Positions 20,380 to 29,707 of a DNA stretch of 64,000 nt are shown piece after piece. Every line of letters starts with the position of its first letter. The first letter of the stretch is position 1. Source of the DNA: Lichenicoccus roseus (GTDB lineage Bacteria; Pseudomonadota; Alphaproteobacteria; Acetobacterales; Acetobacteraceae); the NCBI RefSeq assembly GCF_005844085.1, contig NZ_VCDI01000002.1, positions 186,001 to 250,000 on the forward strand. Direction: 5' to 3'. Under the pieces are notes generated by a model that ran no database searches, was not told the DNA's origin, and worked only from the letters and a program-made list of their open reading frames with translations. Position numbers and translations under genes: made by a program.

Positions 20380-21680
20380 GGCAAGACTGCCGCGACGCGG
20401 TCGGCATCGGCTTCCGCGCGACGCAGCGGCGTGTCGAGCATGAACAGCGGGATGGCCGACAGCGCCGCGAGCGCCGCCAGCATGGTGAAGAACATGGCGG
20501 GCGGCATGCGGCTCCAGAGTGTTCCGACCAGCCCGGCGCTGAGGCTGCCGCTGAAGATGGTGAAGAACCAGGCGGCGACGGTGGTTGCCCCGAGCCGCGC
20601 CGGAGCGAGCCGGGCGAACACGCCGAGACCGGTCGGCAGGATGAACAACTCGCCCAGGGTCAGCAGCGCGAAGAAGCCGACCAGCCATAGCGCGGATGCG
20701 CGTCCGCCAGCGGCCTGCCATGCGACCAGGGCGAGCAGCAGGTAGGACGCGCCGACGATCAGCGCACCGGTGCACATGCGCCGCGCCAGGCGCTGGACAT
20801 GACCGGCACGGGTGCGACGCTGCCAGAACGCCAGCAGCGGCCTGGTGAACAGGATGACGAACAACGAGTTGAGCGCCTGGAACCAGGTCAGCGGCACGCT
20901 CATGCCGTGGCCGATATGCCGGTCGATGCCGACGTCGGTCCAGATCGCGACGGTGTTGCCGACCTGCTCGTAGGCGCTGCGGAATACCGTCACCGACAGG
21001 CCGAGGGCGACCAGCAGGAGGACAGCATTGCGTTCCACCGGCCGGCTCGTCGCGACCGGAAGCGATGCACGGGCAGGCTCGGCAGGGAGATGCCGGCCGC
21101 CTGCCAGGTAGATGACCAGGCCCGCCACCATGCCGACACCGGCAACCGCGAAGCCGTAGTGCCAGCCATAGATCTCGCCGACCGCGCCACAGGCCAGCGG
21201 CGCCAGGAAACCGCCGATATTCACCCCGACATAGTAGACGCTGTAGGCCCAGGGACGGCGCGGGTCGTCATGCGCATACAGATGATCGACCTGTGCCGGC
21301 AGGCTGGGCAGGAACAGTCCGTTGCCCAGCGCGATGGTGAGCAGGCCGAAATAGAACAGCGGCTCGAACGTCATCATGAAGTGCCCGGCGGCCATGATGG
21401 AACCGCCGATGATGATCGCGCGGCGGCGGCCGAGGATGCGGTCGGACAGGATGCCGCCGATGATCGGCGTGAAGTAGGCGGCCGAGGTGTAGGCGCCGTA
21501 GATGAAGGAGGACGCCGTCTGCGTCAGCATCAACTCCTTGACCATGTAGAACACCAGCAGCGCGCGCATGCCGTAATAGGAGAATTGCTCCCACATGTTG
21601 GTGAGGAACAGGATGGTGAGGCCGGGCGGATGGCCGAACCAGATGCGCTCGTGCAGGCCGGGATGCGCCGTGGCGTGCAT
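20376..21680 (-). CDS. POT/PTR family proton-dependent oligopeptide transporter
   Basis: A 434-residue protein with about twelve membrane helices. The first helix carries NMWEQFSYYGMRALLVFYMV, matching the PTR signature that couples protons and peptide. The segment GGILSDRILGRRRAI is the usual loop after helix 2. The family imports di- and tripeptides across the inner membrane with protons. I start at ATG 21680, overlapping the stop of the upstream serine hydrolase (ATGA). The protein is somewhat shorter than the usual 480-500 residues but looks complete. Placement between two secreted hydrolases suggests uptake of their products. Confidence 0.9.
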   Translation of the reverse strand: MHATAHPGLHERIWFGHPPGLTILFLTNMWEQFSYYGMRALLVFYMVKELMLTQTASSFIYGAYTSAAYFTPIIGGILSDRILGRRRAIIIGGSIMAAGHFMMTFEPLFYFGLLTIALGNGLFLPSLPAQVDHLYAHDDPRRPWAYSVYYVGVNIGGFLAPLACGAVGEIYGWHYGFAVAGVGMVAGLVIYLAGGRHLPAEPARASLPVATSRPVERNAVLLLVALGLSVTVFRSAYEQVGNTVAIWTDVGIDRHIGHGMSVPLTWFQALNSLFVILFTRPLLAFWQRRTRAGHVQRLARRMCTGALIVGASYLLLALVAWQAAGGRASALWLVGFFALLTLGELFILPTGLGVFARLAPARLGATTVAAWFFTIFSGSLSAGLVGTLWSRMPPAMFFTMLAALAALSAIPLFMLDTPLRRAEADADRVAAVLP

Positions 21681-23689
21681 CAATACCGCACCGTCATGGC
21701 GAGCAGCCCGAAGCTGTAGGCGACATAGAGCAGCAGCAGCGCGGATGGCACCAGCAGCAGGCTCCAGGCGCGCGCCAGCCAGCCGGAACGGTCCTGCCAG
21801 GTCAGGACGGCGTTGCAGGCGGACAGCAGCACCGCGCCCACCAGGAAGACCATGCCGCCGATCTGCAGGGCCCACAGGGCCGGGTCGGACGCGCTGCTGA
21901 ACGCGGTGTCGTCGGACAGCATCTTCAGGATCAGCAACCCCCAGCCGACCGGCACCGCGACCGCCAGGAGGCTGGTGAGCTTGGTGGCGCGCGCCACGTG
22001 CAGGCGGCTGCCGGCGAGACCGGACGCCACGCCATGGTAGCGCCGGATCAGCCAGCCCGCGGGCCAGGCCAGGAAGCTGAGCAGCAGGACGACCAGGGCC
22101 GCCGCCAGCGCGGGCAGGATCCAGCCGGCGTTGCGGCTGGCTGGCACCGGCAGCATCACCTCGAACGGCGACATCAGGTCCCAGCTCCAGCGCACGACGC
22201 GTCCGTTCTCGACCTTGGCCGCCAGCCGGTCATAGCCGTCGATGTCCTGCCAGACGAACGGAGTGACCTCCTCCCAGTGGCGGGGCGCGCCGCCGGGCTG
22301 CAAAATGTCGCTCACCACCAGGTGCCCGGCGGCGTCGGTCGAGACGCCGGCCTGTCCGAGCAGGCCGACGATGGCGAGGAAGTTTCCCTCGGAGCGCCGG
22401 CTCGCCGTCCAGTGTCCGGCCATCATCGCCGCGTGCCGTGCGGCCACCTCCTTAGGCACTTCGGCGGCGGGACGCGCCGGCGCCGGGAAATAGCGGTCCG
22501 CGAAGTCGTGGAACAGCGCGGTGCGCAGCGTCTGCACCGCGCCGTCGCGGCCGACGCTGTTGAAGGACACGTAGAGGCCGACACCGTCGTTGATGAACAA
22601 ATGCAGGCTGGTATGGAAATAGTCGGTGTCGCCCAGATGCCCGATCACCTCGTGGCCGTTCGCGTTGGTCTCGAAGAAGCCGAGCTCCATCCGGTTCAGC
22701 GGCGGCAGCAGCGACAGCTTGTCGATATGGTCGAGCGGGCTTGTGTGCATGGTGGAAGCGGTCTGCGGCGCCAGGATGCGGGCGCCGTCGAGAGTGCCGC
22801 CCTGGAGGTGCGCGATCATGAAGCGCGCCATGTCGGCGGCGGTGGACGACAGCGCGCCGGCCGGCGCCGGGACCACCACCTCGAAGCCATGGCCGGGCTG
22901 CGAGGCGAGGCCGTAGCCTACCGCCATCTGGCCGCGCAGGCGATCGGGCAGCGGCTGGCGAAAAGTCGATGAGTGCATGCCGAGCGGGGAGAAGATGCGT
23001 TGCTCGACATAGTCGTCGAACGGGAGATGCGAGACGCGCTGGACGATGTAGCCGGCGAGCGTCGTGGCCCAATTGGAATAGCCGGGCGTGCTGCCCGGGG
23101 GGAAGATGCGCGCCGGGATCCAGGCCTTGAGATAGGCATCGATCGGCGTGACATGCCGGGTGTCGAAACTCAGCAGGTTCTTGACCGCATCTTCGAACCC
23201 TGCGCTGTGCGTCATGATCTGGCGCAGCGTCACCGGCTGGCCGTGCCACGGCGGGATGGTGAAGTCGAGATAGTCGTTCACGTCGCGGTCTAGGTCGAGC
23301 TTGTGCTGTTCCACGAGCTGCATCACGGCGGTCCAGGTCACCAGCTTGGAAACCGAACCCGGCCGGAACAGGGTCTTTTCCGGATCCGCCGGGATGCGCT
23401 TTCTCACGTCGGCATAGCCGTAGCCGCGCAGGGTCAGCACCTGGCCGTCCTTGACAACCGACACCACGGCACCGGCAATGTCGCCGCTATGCAGGGCGTA
23501 GGGCAGGTAGCCGTCGAGCCAGGCATCGAGGTCGGTCTTTGTCAGCGCCGCCGCCGGCATCGCTGGCGTGGCGATCGTCGATGTCGTTGCGTCGGCGATG
23601 GGTGGTGGCAGGATGCTCGGCGTCGGCCCCGGTACTGGAGTCTGGCCGAGCAGGCCGAGGGAAACCAAGGCGACTGTTCCTAGACCCAT
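21680..23689 (-). CDS. Serine hydrolase (S12) with C-terminal membrane segments
   Basis: A 669-residue protein with an N-terminal signal or anchor and a Pro-rich linker. The S12 domain has Ser112-x-x-Lys115 (SVSK) and Tyr204-x-Asn206 (YSN). The third motif appears as HLGD. Three or four hydrophobic helices occupy about residues 535-665, so the catalytic domain should be tethered on the periplasmic face. GGAGCGAGCGGA precedes the ATG. It is the first gene of the three-gene operon and is divergent from an XRE-cupin regulator 160 bases away. Peptidase, esterase or transpeptidase-like activity is possible. Confidence 0.85.
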   Translation of the reverse strand: MGLGTVALVSLGLLGQTPVPGPTPSILPPPIADATTSTIATPAMPAAALTKTDLDAWLDGYLPYALHSGDIAGAVVSVVKDGQVLTLRGYGYADVRKRIPADPEKTLFRPGSVSKLVTWTAVMQLVEQHKLDLDRDVNDYLDFTIPPWHGQPVTLRQIMTHSAGFEDAVKNLLSFDTRHVTPIDAYLKAWIPARIFPPGSTPGYSNWATTLAGYIVQRVSHLPFDDYVEQRIFSPLGMHSSTFRQPLPDRLRGQMAVGYGLASQPGHGFEVVVPAPAGALSSTAADMARFMIAHLQGGTLDGARILAPQTASTMHTSPLDHIDKLSLLPPLNRMELGFFETNANGHEVIGHLGDTDYFHTSLHLFINDGVGLYVSFNSVGRDGAVQTLRTALFHDFADRYFPAPARPAAEVPKEVAARHAAMMAGHWTASRRSEGNFLAIVGLLGQAGVSTDAAGHLVVSDILQPGGAPRHWEEVTPFVWQDIDGYDRLAAKVENGRVVRWSWDLMSPFEVMLPVPASRNAGWILPALAAALVVLLLSFLAWPAGWLIRRYHGVASGLAGSRLHVARATKLTSLLAVAVPVGWGLLILKMLSDDTAFSSASDPALWALQIGGMVFLVGAVLLSACNAVLTWQDRSGWLARAWSLLLVPSALLLLYVAYSFGLLAMTVRY

Positions 23690-23849
23690 TCCGCTCGCTC
23701 CGGCATGGCCGACCCGCAGCGGTCGCCTCTTGCAGACTTGTTATGGTCCTCTACGGGATAAAGCAATCCTGTTTGGAAAATTGCAGCGCGATGTGGGATG
23801 TTCTGCATCGAACCCGTGCCGCACCTAACCTCGATCGGAGCAGACAGCG

Positions 23850-24542
23850 ATGAGCGCCTCCAACAGACCAACGCTCGGCTCGTCGATGCGGGCGCTCAGG
23901 ATCCGCCATGGGCTGACGTTGAAAGAGATGAGCAGCCGCACCGGCATCCCGTTCTCGACGCTGGCCAAGGTCGAGCATGACAGGCTGACGCTCACCTACG
24001 ACAAGCTGCAGACCATCAGCGAGCGGCTGAACATCCCGATGGCGGACATGTTCGCCGAGCCCGGCAACGAAGCGCGCGCCGCGCCGAACGGACGCCGCAG
24101 CGTGGCGACGCTGTCGAATGCGCTGCAGATCGTGACGCCGAACTACGACTACAACTATTTCGCGCCCGAGCTCCGCGACAAGGACATGATCCCGATCTTC
24201 GCGCACCTGAAGGCGAAGTCGCTCGCCGAGTTCGGTCCGCTGCTGCGCCATGGCGGCCAGGAATTCTTCTTCGTCATCGAGGGCTCGGTGGTGGTGCATA
24301 CGGAATTCTATGATCCCACCGTGCTGAAGGCGGGCGAGGCGATCTATATCGACAGCCGCATGGGGCACGGCTACGTACTGGCGGAGGGCTGCGAGCACGC
24401 AGTCGCCCTGGTGGTGTGCTCCACCAGCCAGGAAGAGCTGCTCGACAGCGCAACGAGCCAGGTGCCGCAGGTTCCGGTATCCAGGGCGCCGGCATCCCCG
24501 GCTGCGACCCGCCGACGCCGGCCCTCGCGAAGCACCGCATGA
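23850..24542 (+). CDS. XRE family transcriptional regulator with cupin sensor domain
   Basis: A 230-residue protein. It has an N-terminal helix-turn-helix (IRHGLTLKEMSSRTGIPFST, about residues 15-70) and a C-terminal cupin-2 domain (about 120-205) with HGGQEFFFVIEGSVVVHTE and a later GHGY segment. Cupin-HTH regulators commonly bind an amino acid or sugar derivative and control the adjacent operon. The gene is divergent from the hydrolase-POT-hydrolase operon and convergent with a TonB receptor gene, so both are candidate targets. The last 30 residues are low-complexity and Arg/Ser-rich. Confidence 0.85.
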   Translation: MSASNRPTLGSSMRALRIRHGLTLKEMSSRTGIPFSTLAKVEHDRLTLTYDKLQTISERLNIPMADMFAEPGNEARAAPNGRRSVATLSNALQIVTPNYDYNYFAPELRDKDMIPIFAHLKAKSLAEFGPLLRHGGQEFFFVIEGSVVVHTEFYDPTVLKAGEAIYIDSRMGHGYVLAEGCEHAVALVVCSTSQEELLDSATSQVPQVPVSRAPASPAATRRRRPSRSTA

Positions 24543-24570
24543 CCTTGCGCTGCACGAAGGGCTGCCTGCA

Positions 24571-26970
24571 TCAGAAGGCGGCGCGTAGCAGCATGCCGAT
24601 GGTGCGCGGCTGGATGAAGGTGGCCTGGCCGGTCTGGTCGGCGCCGCCGGTGTTGGAATAGTAGGTGAAGGCCAGCACGTTGCTGATGTTGTTGACATAG
24701 AGCTCGCCGCGATACGCTCCGCGCGACAGGCCGAGTCGGATCGACCCGGTCGCGTAGGCCGGCAGCGGCACATGCGACGAGGTGATGGCGGGGGTGGGCG
24801 AGAAGCTGGTGTAGCGCGTGCCCACGAAGCTCCAGCTGCCCGAGACGAAGGCCGCGGTCTTGTCGTCGATGTGCCAGTTGTAGTCGGCATTCAGGCTGCC
24901 GCTCATCACCGGGACGTACGGCAGCGCATCGCCGCGCGCGCCACCCAGTCCAGGCGCATCCACATCCAGGTGCGCATCGGCATAGTCGCCGACCGCCTCG
25001 AGGGTGAGGCCGCGCACCGGCACCCAGGCGATATCCCACTCGACGCCCTTGCTCGAAGCGCTGCCCGCGTTGCCGTTGACGGTGAAGTCCCCTGCAGGGG
25101 TGTTGAAGATCGAGGCGATCTGTACGTTGTGCCAGTTCACCCAATAGCCGGTGACGTCGACGCTTACATGCTTGTCGAACAGGTCCTGTCGTACGCCGAC
25201 CTCGTAGCTGACGTCGCTGTCCGGCTGGTAGGTGTTCGGGATCCCCGGGACGCCGGGGACCGGGATGTTGGGGCCGCCCGGCCGATAGCCGGTGGCCAGC
25301 CGTCCGTAGAGCATGGTGTTGTCGGTCGGTCGCCAACGTGGTTCGACAGAATACAGTGCATCGTGGCTGTTGGACGAGATCTGCGGCAGGTACAAGGTCG
25401 GGCCGTACAGTACGCAGCACCCATAGCTCGCCTGCGAGCGTTGCGCATTGCCGCTCCAGCGTCCGCCGAGCGCCACGTCGAACGAGGGCAGCAGGTGATA
25501 ATCCACCTGGCCGAAGAAGGCGTATTCCGATAGCGGCCCACCGACGGTGGCGCCGCCGAGGGCGGGTGACAGCACCTGCGCGAGGTTTGCGGTCGGTCTC
25601 GCATCGAAGAACTGCTGGAACGCCTCGTTCTCGCGGGTGAAGAAGAAGCCGCCCAGCCAGTCGAACTGGCGTCCGAACAGTCTCGTGCCCGGATCTGAGG
25701 CGATGCGCAGTTCCTGGTTGAACTTGTCGGTGTCGGAGTCCTGGCGCTCGTAGAAGTCGATCGGCTGGCCATACACGCTGCCGAAATAATCCGAGTAAGA
25801 CGTGCCTGCCGCGATGTTCTGGTTGGAGGTGTCGGCGTGGTTGCTGAAATTGTTGAAGGCGTAGCTGGTGATCGAGGTCACCGTCGCCCAGTCCATGTCG
25901 TAGCTGACATTGGCGTAGTAGGTGCCGACCTCGCTCTGGCCCGGGCTGGTGAGCAGCGTGTTGTTGCGCAGGCCGTTCACCAGCGAGAGCTGTCCGCCGC
26001 CGGGCGCCAGCGGCGTGACCGCGGCACCCGCCACCTGGACGAAGTCGGCGTTGTTGACGATGAGCGTCTGCCGCTCGGCGGTGAGGCGTACCGACAGGCC
26101 GGGCAGCACGCTGGGCGTCCAGAGCGCCGAGGCGCGCCAGCCATACTGCTGCCCGCTGTTGCTGTTGGACTTGCCGGCGGCCGGATCGTCGACATAGCCG
26201 GGCAGCCATTCGTTCCAGGCAGTGATGCGGACCGCCAGCTGGTCCTTGATGATCGGCAGGTTGGCGAAGCCCTTCAACGAACCGCCCACGCCGCCGCCGG
26301 TCACGCCGTTGAAGCCGCCTTCCAGCGCGCCGCTGTAGAGGTTCATGACAGGCGGGTTGGTGACGTACTTGATCAGCCCGCCTTCCGCGGTGGCGCCGTA
26401 CAGGCTGCTCTGCGGGCCGCGCAGCACTTCGATGCGCGACAGGTCGAAGGTCTCGAGGTTGGGCGAGTTGGTGGAAGCGTTGTTCTGCGCGCCTTCGGGA
26501 TTGATCGGCACGTCGTCGAGCACGGACGCCACGGTGGTGCCGCCGCCACCGGTATTGAGGCCGCGCAGGACGATGCGTACCGCGGTCTTCTGGTCCGCCT
26601 CGACCGACAGGCCGGGCACCTCGGCCACCAGGTCCTGCACGCTGATCTGCTGGCGCCGGTCCAGCGTGCTGCCGGATATTGCGGTGACGCTGTTTGCGAC
26701 CGTGCGCGCCAGTTCGCGACGCTTGTTGACGGTCACCACGATCTGCTCGACCTGGGTGCCTGGCTTGGCGACATCCGGCGACGGCGTGCTGCCCGGCCTG
26801 GTCTTGCCGCGCGTGACCGGCTGGCCAGCCGACGGCGCGTCCTGAGGTTGCGCGGCAGCAAGCGGGCTGGCGAGGGTGAGGACGACGAGGCCGAAGCCCA
26901 GGGGCCACGACTGCAGGCCGGCGGTGCGGCGCGATCGGGTGGACCGATGCCGCTGGGATCTGCTCGTCAT
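24571..26970 (-). CDS. TonB-dependent outer-membrane receptor
   Basis: About 799 residues, starting MTSRSQRHRS with a signal peptide ending near LASPLAAAQ. A TonB-box-like stretch (VEQIVVTVNKR) is followed by the plug domain (about residues 70-180, including SRIEVLRGPQSSLYGATAEG) and a 22-strand-type barrel ending in the outer-membrane aromatic terminus (LLRAAF). The plug is of the type common in Sphingomonadales/Rhodospirillales receptors for organic substrates or siderophores. The substrate is unknown. Starts 24 and 96 bases upstream are possible but add non-signal sequence. The neighbours suggest a peptide or amino-acid ligand. Confidence 0.92.
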   Translation of the reverse strand: MTSRSQRHRSTRSRRTAGLQSWPLGFGLVVLTLASPLAAAQPQDAPSAGQPVTRGKTRPGSTPSPDVAKPGTQVEQIVVTVNKRRELARTVANSVTAISGSTLDRRQQISVQDLVAEVPGLSVEADQKTAVRIVLRGLNTGGGGTTVASVLDDVPINPEGAQNNASTNSPNLETFDLSRIEVLRGPQSSLYGATAEGGLIKYVTNPPVMNLYSGALEGGFNGVTGGGVGGSLKGFANLPIIKDQLAVRITAWNEWLPGYVDDPAAGKSNSNSGQQYGWRASALWTPSVLPGLSVRLTAERQTLIVNNADFVQVAGAAVTPLAPGGGQLSLVNGLRNNTLLTSPGQSEVGTYYANVSYDMDWATVTSITSYAFNNFSNHADTSNQNIAAGTSYSDYFGSVYGQPIDFYERQDSDTDKFNQELRIASDPGTRLFGRQFDWLGGFFFTRENEAFQQFFDARPTANLAQVLSPALGGATVGGPLSEYAFFGQVDYHLLPSFDVALGGRWSGNAQRSQASYGCCVLYGPTLYLPQISSNSHDALYSVEPRWRPTDNTMLYGRLATGYRPGGPNIPVPGVPGIPNTYQPDSDVSYEVGVRQDLFDKHVSVDVTGYWVNWHNVQIASIFNTPAGDFTVNGNAGSASSKGVEWDIAWVPVRGLTLEAVGDYADAHLDVDAPGLGGARGDALPYVPVMSGSLNADYNWHIDDKTAAFVSGSWSFVGTRYTSFSPTPAITSSHVPLPAYATGSIRLGLSRGAYRGELYVNNISNVLAFTYYSNTGGADQTGQATFIQPRTIGMLLRAAF

Positions 26971-27294
26971 GATGTCCGCGTCCCCGGTCTGCATGTTGCC
27001 AACCGCCTTCCGGCGTCTCTGGGCCTCGGCAGGAGAGCAACCGATCGATGGGTCATCAGGCTGCATGAAGTGTCCCAGTCAGGATAATGCAGCACATAAG
27101 CAAGCCGCAGGCCAGCGTTGGGGGCTGCCGCACAAGCTGCGGCACAGGCATCGTTCTGGCGTGCAGACGGGCAGGGATCGATGAGATTGCAGGCAGAATG
27201 CCCTGATTATCGCCAAAACCATCCCCTGTGGGACAACGTTGCTCTGTCCAGGACTTTAAGCTAGAGCGGGGCACTTGCATGGTATGGATGGTCG

Positions 27295-28536
27295 ATGCGC
27301 CGGCACGTGATCGTACTCGGGGCCGGCATGGTCGGAACCTCGACCGCCCTGCAGCTCGCCCTGCGCGGCCAGGACGTCACCCTCGTCGACCATCAGGCCC
27401 CCGGACGCGAAAACTCCTACGGCAACGCGGGCCTCATCCAGAGCGAGGCGGTGCGCCCGTACGCCTTCCCGACCGACTTTCCCACGCTCTGGGCCGTCGC
27501 CTCCCGGCGCGGCAACGCCGTGCGCTACCGCCCGGGAGCGCTGCCTCGCCTTGCTCCACGGCTGTACCGCTACTGGCGGAACTCCCTGCAGCGCAACTAC
27601 GGTCCGGTCGCCGAAGCCTATGCGGCGCTGATCCGGCACGCGACGGCGGAGCATGCGCTGCTGCTCGGCAATACCGGCGCCGACGACCTGGTCAGGCGTG
27701 TCGGCTGGCGGCAGATCTTCCGCGACCGCCGGCAGTGGGCCGCCTTCGCCACCGAGGCCCGGGCGGTCGCCGATCTGCATGGCCTCGCCATGTCTGTCAC
27801 CGATGGCGACGAACTGGCGCAGGCAGAACCGGCGCTGCGACGCAGGCTCGCCGGGTCGATCCACTGGCAGGATCCCTGGTCGGTGCGCGACCCGGGCGCA
27901 CTGGTCGAACGGTATGCGCAGCGTCTGCGCGATCTTGGCGGCCGGGTCCTGCTGGGGGACGCGCTCACGCTGCAACGCCAGGGTGCCGGATGGCGGATCG
28001 CCGCCGGCGGGGGCATCGTCGAGGCGGATGCGGCGGTGGTGTCACTCGGCCCGTGGTCGGACGGCTTCGTGCGCCACCTGGGCTACGGTCTGCCGCTGTT
28101 CGTCAAGCGCGGCTACCATCGGCAATTCGCCTGTGCGACGCTGCCCGCCACCGCCCTGCTCGACATGCGCAACGGCGTCATGCTGGCACCGATGCAGGAC
28201 TGCCTGCGGGTGACCACCGGTGCGGAGTTCGCCCTGCTCGGCGACAAGCCGTCGCCTGTGCAGCTCGGGCGCAGCGAGACGTATGCGCGCGAACTGCTCG
28301 CCTTCGAGGCGCCGACCGCGGATCCGGTCTGGATGGGTGCGCGGCCCTGCACCGTGGACATGCTGCCGGTGATCGGCCCAGCGCCCCGGCACGCCGGTCT
28401 GTGGTTCAATTTCGGCCATGGCCACCAGGGCCACACGCTCGGTCCGGTCAGCGGACGGGTGATTGCCGAGATGATCTGCGGCGAACCGCCGCTGGTGGCA
28501 ACCGAGCCGTATCGCGCGAGCCGTTTCGACCGCTGA
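27295..28536 (+). CDS. FAD-dependent D-amino-acid dehydrogenase/oxidase-like protein
   Basis: A 413-residue DAO-superfamily flavoprotein. The N-terminal dinucleotide motif is VIVLGAGMVGTSTALQLAL with a following acidic strand end (VTLVDH). SYGNAGLIQSEAV matches the conserved DadA segment, and the C-terminal FAD motif is WFNFGHGHQGHTLGPVSGRVIAE. The family oxidises D-amino acids or related amines to keto acids. It is divergent from the TonB receptor and convergent with tenA (3-base gap). Whether it is a dehydrogenase or an oxidase, and for which amino acid, cannot be read from sequence. Confidence 0.82.
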   Translation: MRRHVIVLGAGMVGTSTALQLALRGQDVTLVDHQAPGRENSYGNAGLIQSEAVRPYAFPTDFPTLWAVASRRGNAVRYRPGALPRLAPRLYRYWRNSLQRNYGPVAEAYAALIRHATAEHALLLGNTGADDLVRRVGWRQIFRDRRQWAAFATEARAVADLHGLAMSVTDGDELAQAEPALRRRLAGSIHWQDPWSVRDPGALVERYAQRLRDLGGRVLLGDALTLQRQGAGWRIAAGGGIVEADAAVVSLGPWSDGFVRHLGYGLPLFVKRGYHRQFACATLPATALLDMRNGVMLAPMQDCLRVTTGAEFALLGDKPSPVQLGRSETYARELLAFEAPTADPVWMGARPCTVDMLPVIGPAPRHAGLWFNFGHGHQGHTLGPVSGRVIAEMICGEPPLVATEPYRASRFDR

Positions 28537-28539
28537 TGC

Positions 28540-29220
28540 TCAAGTCCGGAGCGGGCGGGGTGTCCAGAATGCGGTCTCCAGCAGGACGGTGGTCCTGAAG
28601 CAGCGCTTCAGCATGGCATAGCGGGCATCCGCTCCGTGCGAGATGGCCAGTTCGTCGAGCCGCCGTGCACCCTGGTTGGCGAGTGCCACGTAGTGCTCGC
28701 CGCCATAGACCTCGATCCAGTGCAGGTAGGGATTGCCCTCGCGACGGGTCGCAGGATCGGCAAGCAGGCGTAGGCCGATTTCCGCATAGCCGATCAGGCA
28801 GGCGGACAGCGACACCATCAGGTCGAGGATATCGCCGCTCTGGCCGTAATCCAGTATCGTGCGAGTATAGGCCAGCAACTCCAGCGACTCCGGCTCACGC
28901 GCGAGGTCGTCCTCGCTCAACCCCCACTGCGCGCAATACTCGATGTGCAACCCGAGTTCGGTATCGAGCAGACCTGCCAGCAGACGCGCGGTGCTGCGCA
29001 TCGAGGCAGCCTGGCCGTCCTTGTAGATGGCGAGCGCGTAGCAGCGCGCATACTGCAGGAGATAAAGGTAGTCCTGCACCAGGTAGGTACGGAAAGCTTC
29101 GGCGGGCAGCGTGCCGTCGGCAAGACCGGTGAGGAATGGGTGCCGAACATAGGCATCCCATTCCAAGGCGCAATCCCTGCGGAGCCGTGCGAATAGCCGG
29201 CCCGGTTCAAGAACAGGCAA
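28540..29220 (-). CDS. tenA: TenA family protein (thiaminase II / aminopyrimidine aminohydrolase)
   Basis: A 226-residue all-helical protein of TenA type. Key residues aligned with Bacillus subtilis TenA are Asp50, Cys141 (SLSACLIGYAEIG) and Glu215 (LLETAFW), with WIEVYGGEHY matching the conserved aromatic patch. TenA hydrolyses aminomethyl-pyrimidine breakdown products to salvage the thiamin pyrimidine. All catalytic residues are kept, so an enzyme is more likely than a regulator. It lies seven bases downstream of the Tai-like gene and may be the last gene of the long minus-strand run. No thi genes are nearby. Confidence 0.85.
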   Translation of the reverse strand: MPVLEPGRLFARLRRDCALEWDAYVRHPFLTGLADGTLPAEAFRTYLVQDYLYLLQYARCYALAIYKDGQAASMRSTARLLAGLLDTELGLHIEYCAQWGLSEDDLAREPESLELLAYTRTILDYGQSGDILDLMVSLSACLIGYAEIGLRLLADPATRREGNPYLHWIEVYGGEHYVALANQGARRLDELAISHGADARYAMLKRCFRTTVLLETAFWTPRPLRT

Positions 29221-29227
29221 GGTCAGG

Positions 29228-29650
29228 TCACTGCGCCGGCGCGCCGCACGGGAAGCTGGCGTCGAGGAACTGCAGCACGCCGACCGTGGCCGGCTCGCTC
29301 ATCGCCGACGGGTTGCTCCCGGCCCACACCACCAGCTTGTCGCGGCCCTGCTGGCGGGTCAGCGGCGGGTTGGTCGGCAGGCAGAAGCTGCGCGCGGCCG
29401 GGGCGGTCTCGCTGACATAGAGGTCGATGATGCCGGTGAAATAGCCGACGCACAGGGCGTGCTCGCTGCGTGCGCGGGTATCGTTGCTGGCGCTGACGCA
29501 CATGTCGAACAGCGACTGGAAATTGGTGATGGTGGTGGGCGAGGGCCGCTTGTAGCTGTACGGACTGGCGTCCGGATCCTGCGCCTGGGCTGCGATTGGA
29601 AGCCAGGCTGCTGCCGCTACCGCGCACAATCCCACGATCCTGCTTCGCAT
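29228..29650 (-). CDS. Rap1a/Tai immunity-like periplasmic protein
   Basis: A 140-residue protein with a clear signal peptide (MRSRIVGLCAVAAAAWLPIA, then AQAQ). The mature part has four cysteines in the Rap1a/Tai pattern: FDMCVSA, ALCVGYFTGIID, FCLPTNPP and FPCGAP. In Serratia this fold neutralises T6SS amidase effectors, but many genomes carry orphan copies of unknown role. No T6SS or amidase gene is visible here. I start at ATG 29650; an in-frame start 54 bases upstream would hide the signal peptide. It follows anmK by 57 bases. Confidence 0.65.
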   Translation of the reverse strand: MRSRIVGLCAVAAAAWLPIAAQAQDPDASPYSYKRPSPTTITNFQSLFDMCVSASNDTRARSEHALCVGYFTGIIDLYVSETAPAARSFCLPTNPPLTRQQGRDKLVVWAGSNPSAMSEPATVGVLQFLDASFPCGAPAQ

Positions 29651-29707
29651 GCCGCTACTCCCTGGCGTCGCAGCCGGAACGTGATCCACCGGCGGCAGTT
29701 GCAACAG

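Noticed and set aside
23690-23849. Imperfect inverted repeat GCAAT...ATTGC between the hydrolase operon and the XRE-cupin gene as an operator
   Set aside because: The arms are only five bases and similar matches are expected by chance. A regulatory role is likely for the region but no site can be fixed.
25837-27087. Plus-strand frame opposite the TonB receptor
   Set aside because: No recognisable motifs; the minus strand encodes a full receptor with plug and barrel.
28540-29650. Tai-like and TenA genes as a toxin-immunity or defence module
   Set aside because: TenA keeps its catalytic residues and no toxin, T6SS or recombinase gene is nearby.
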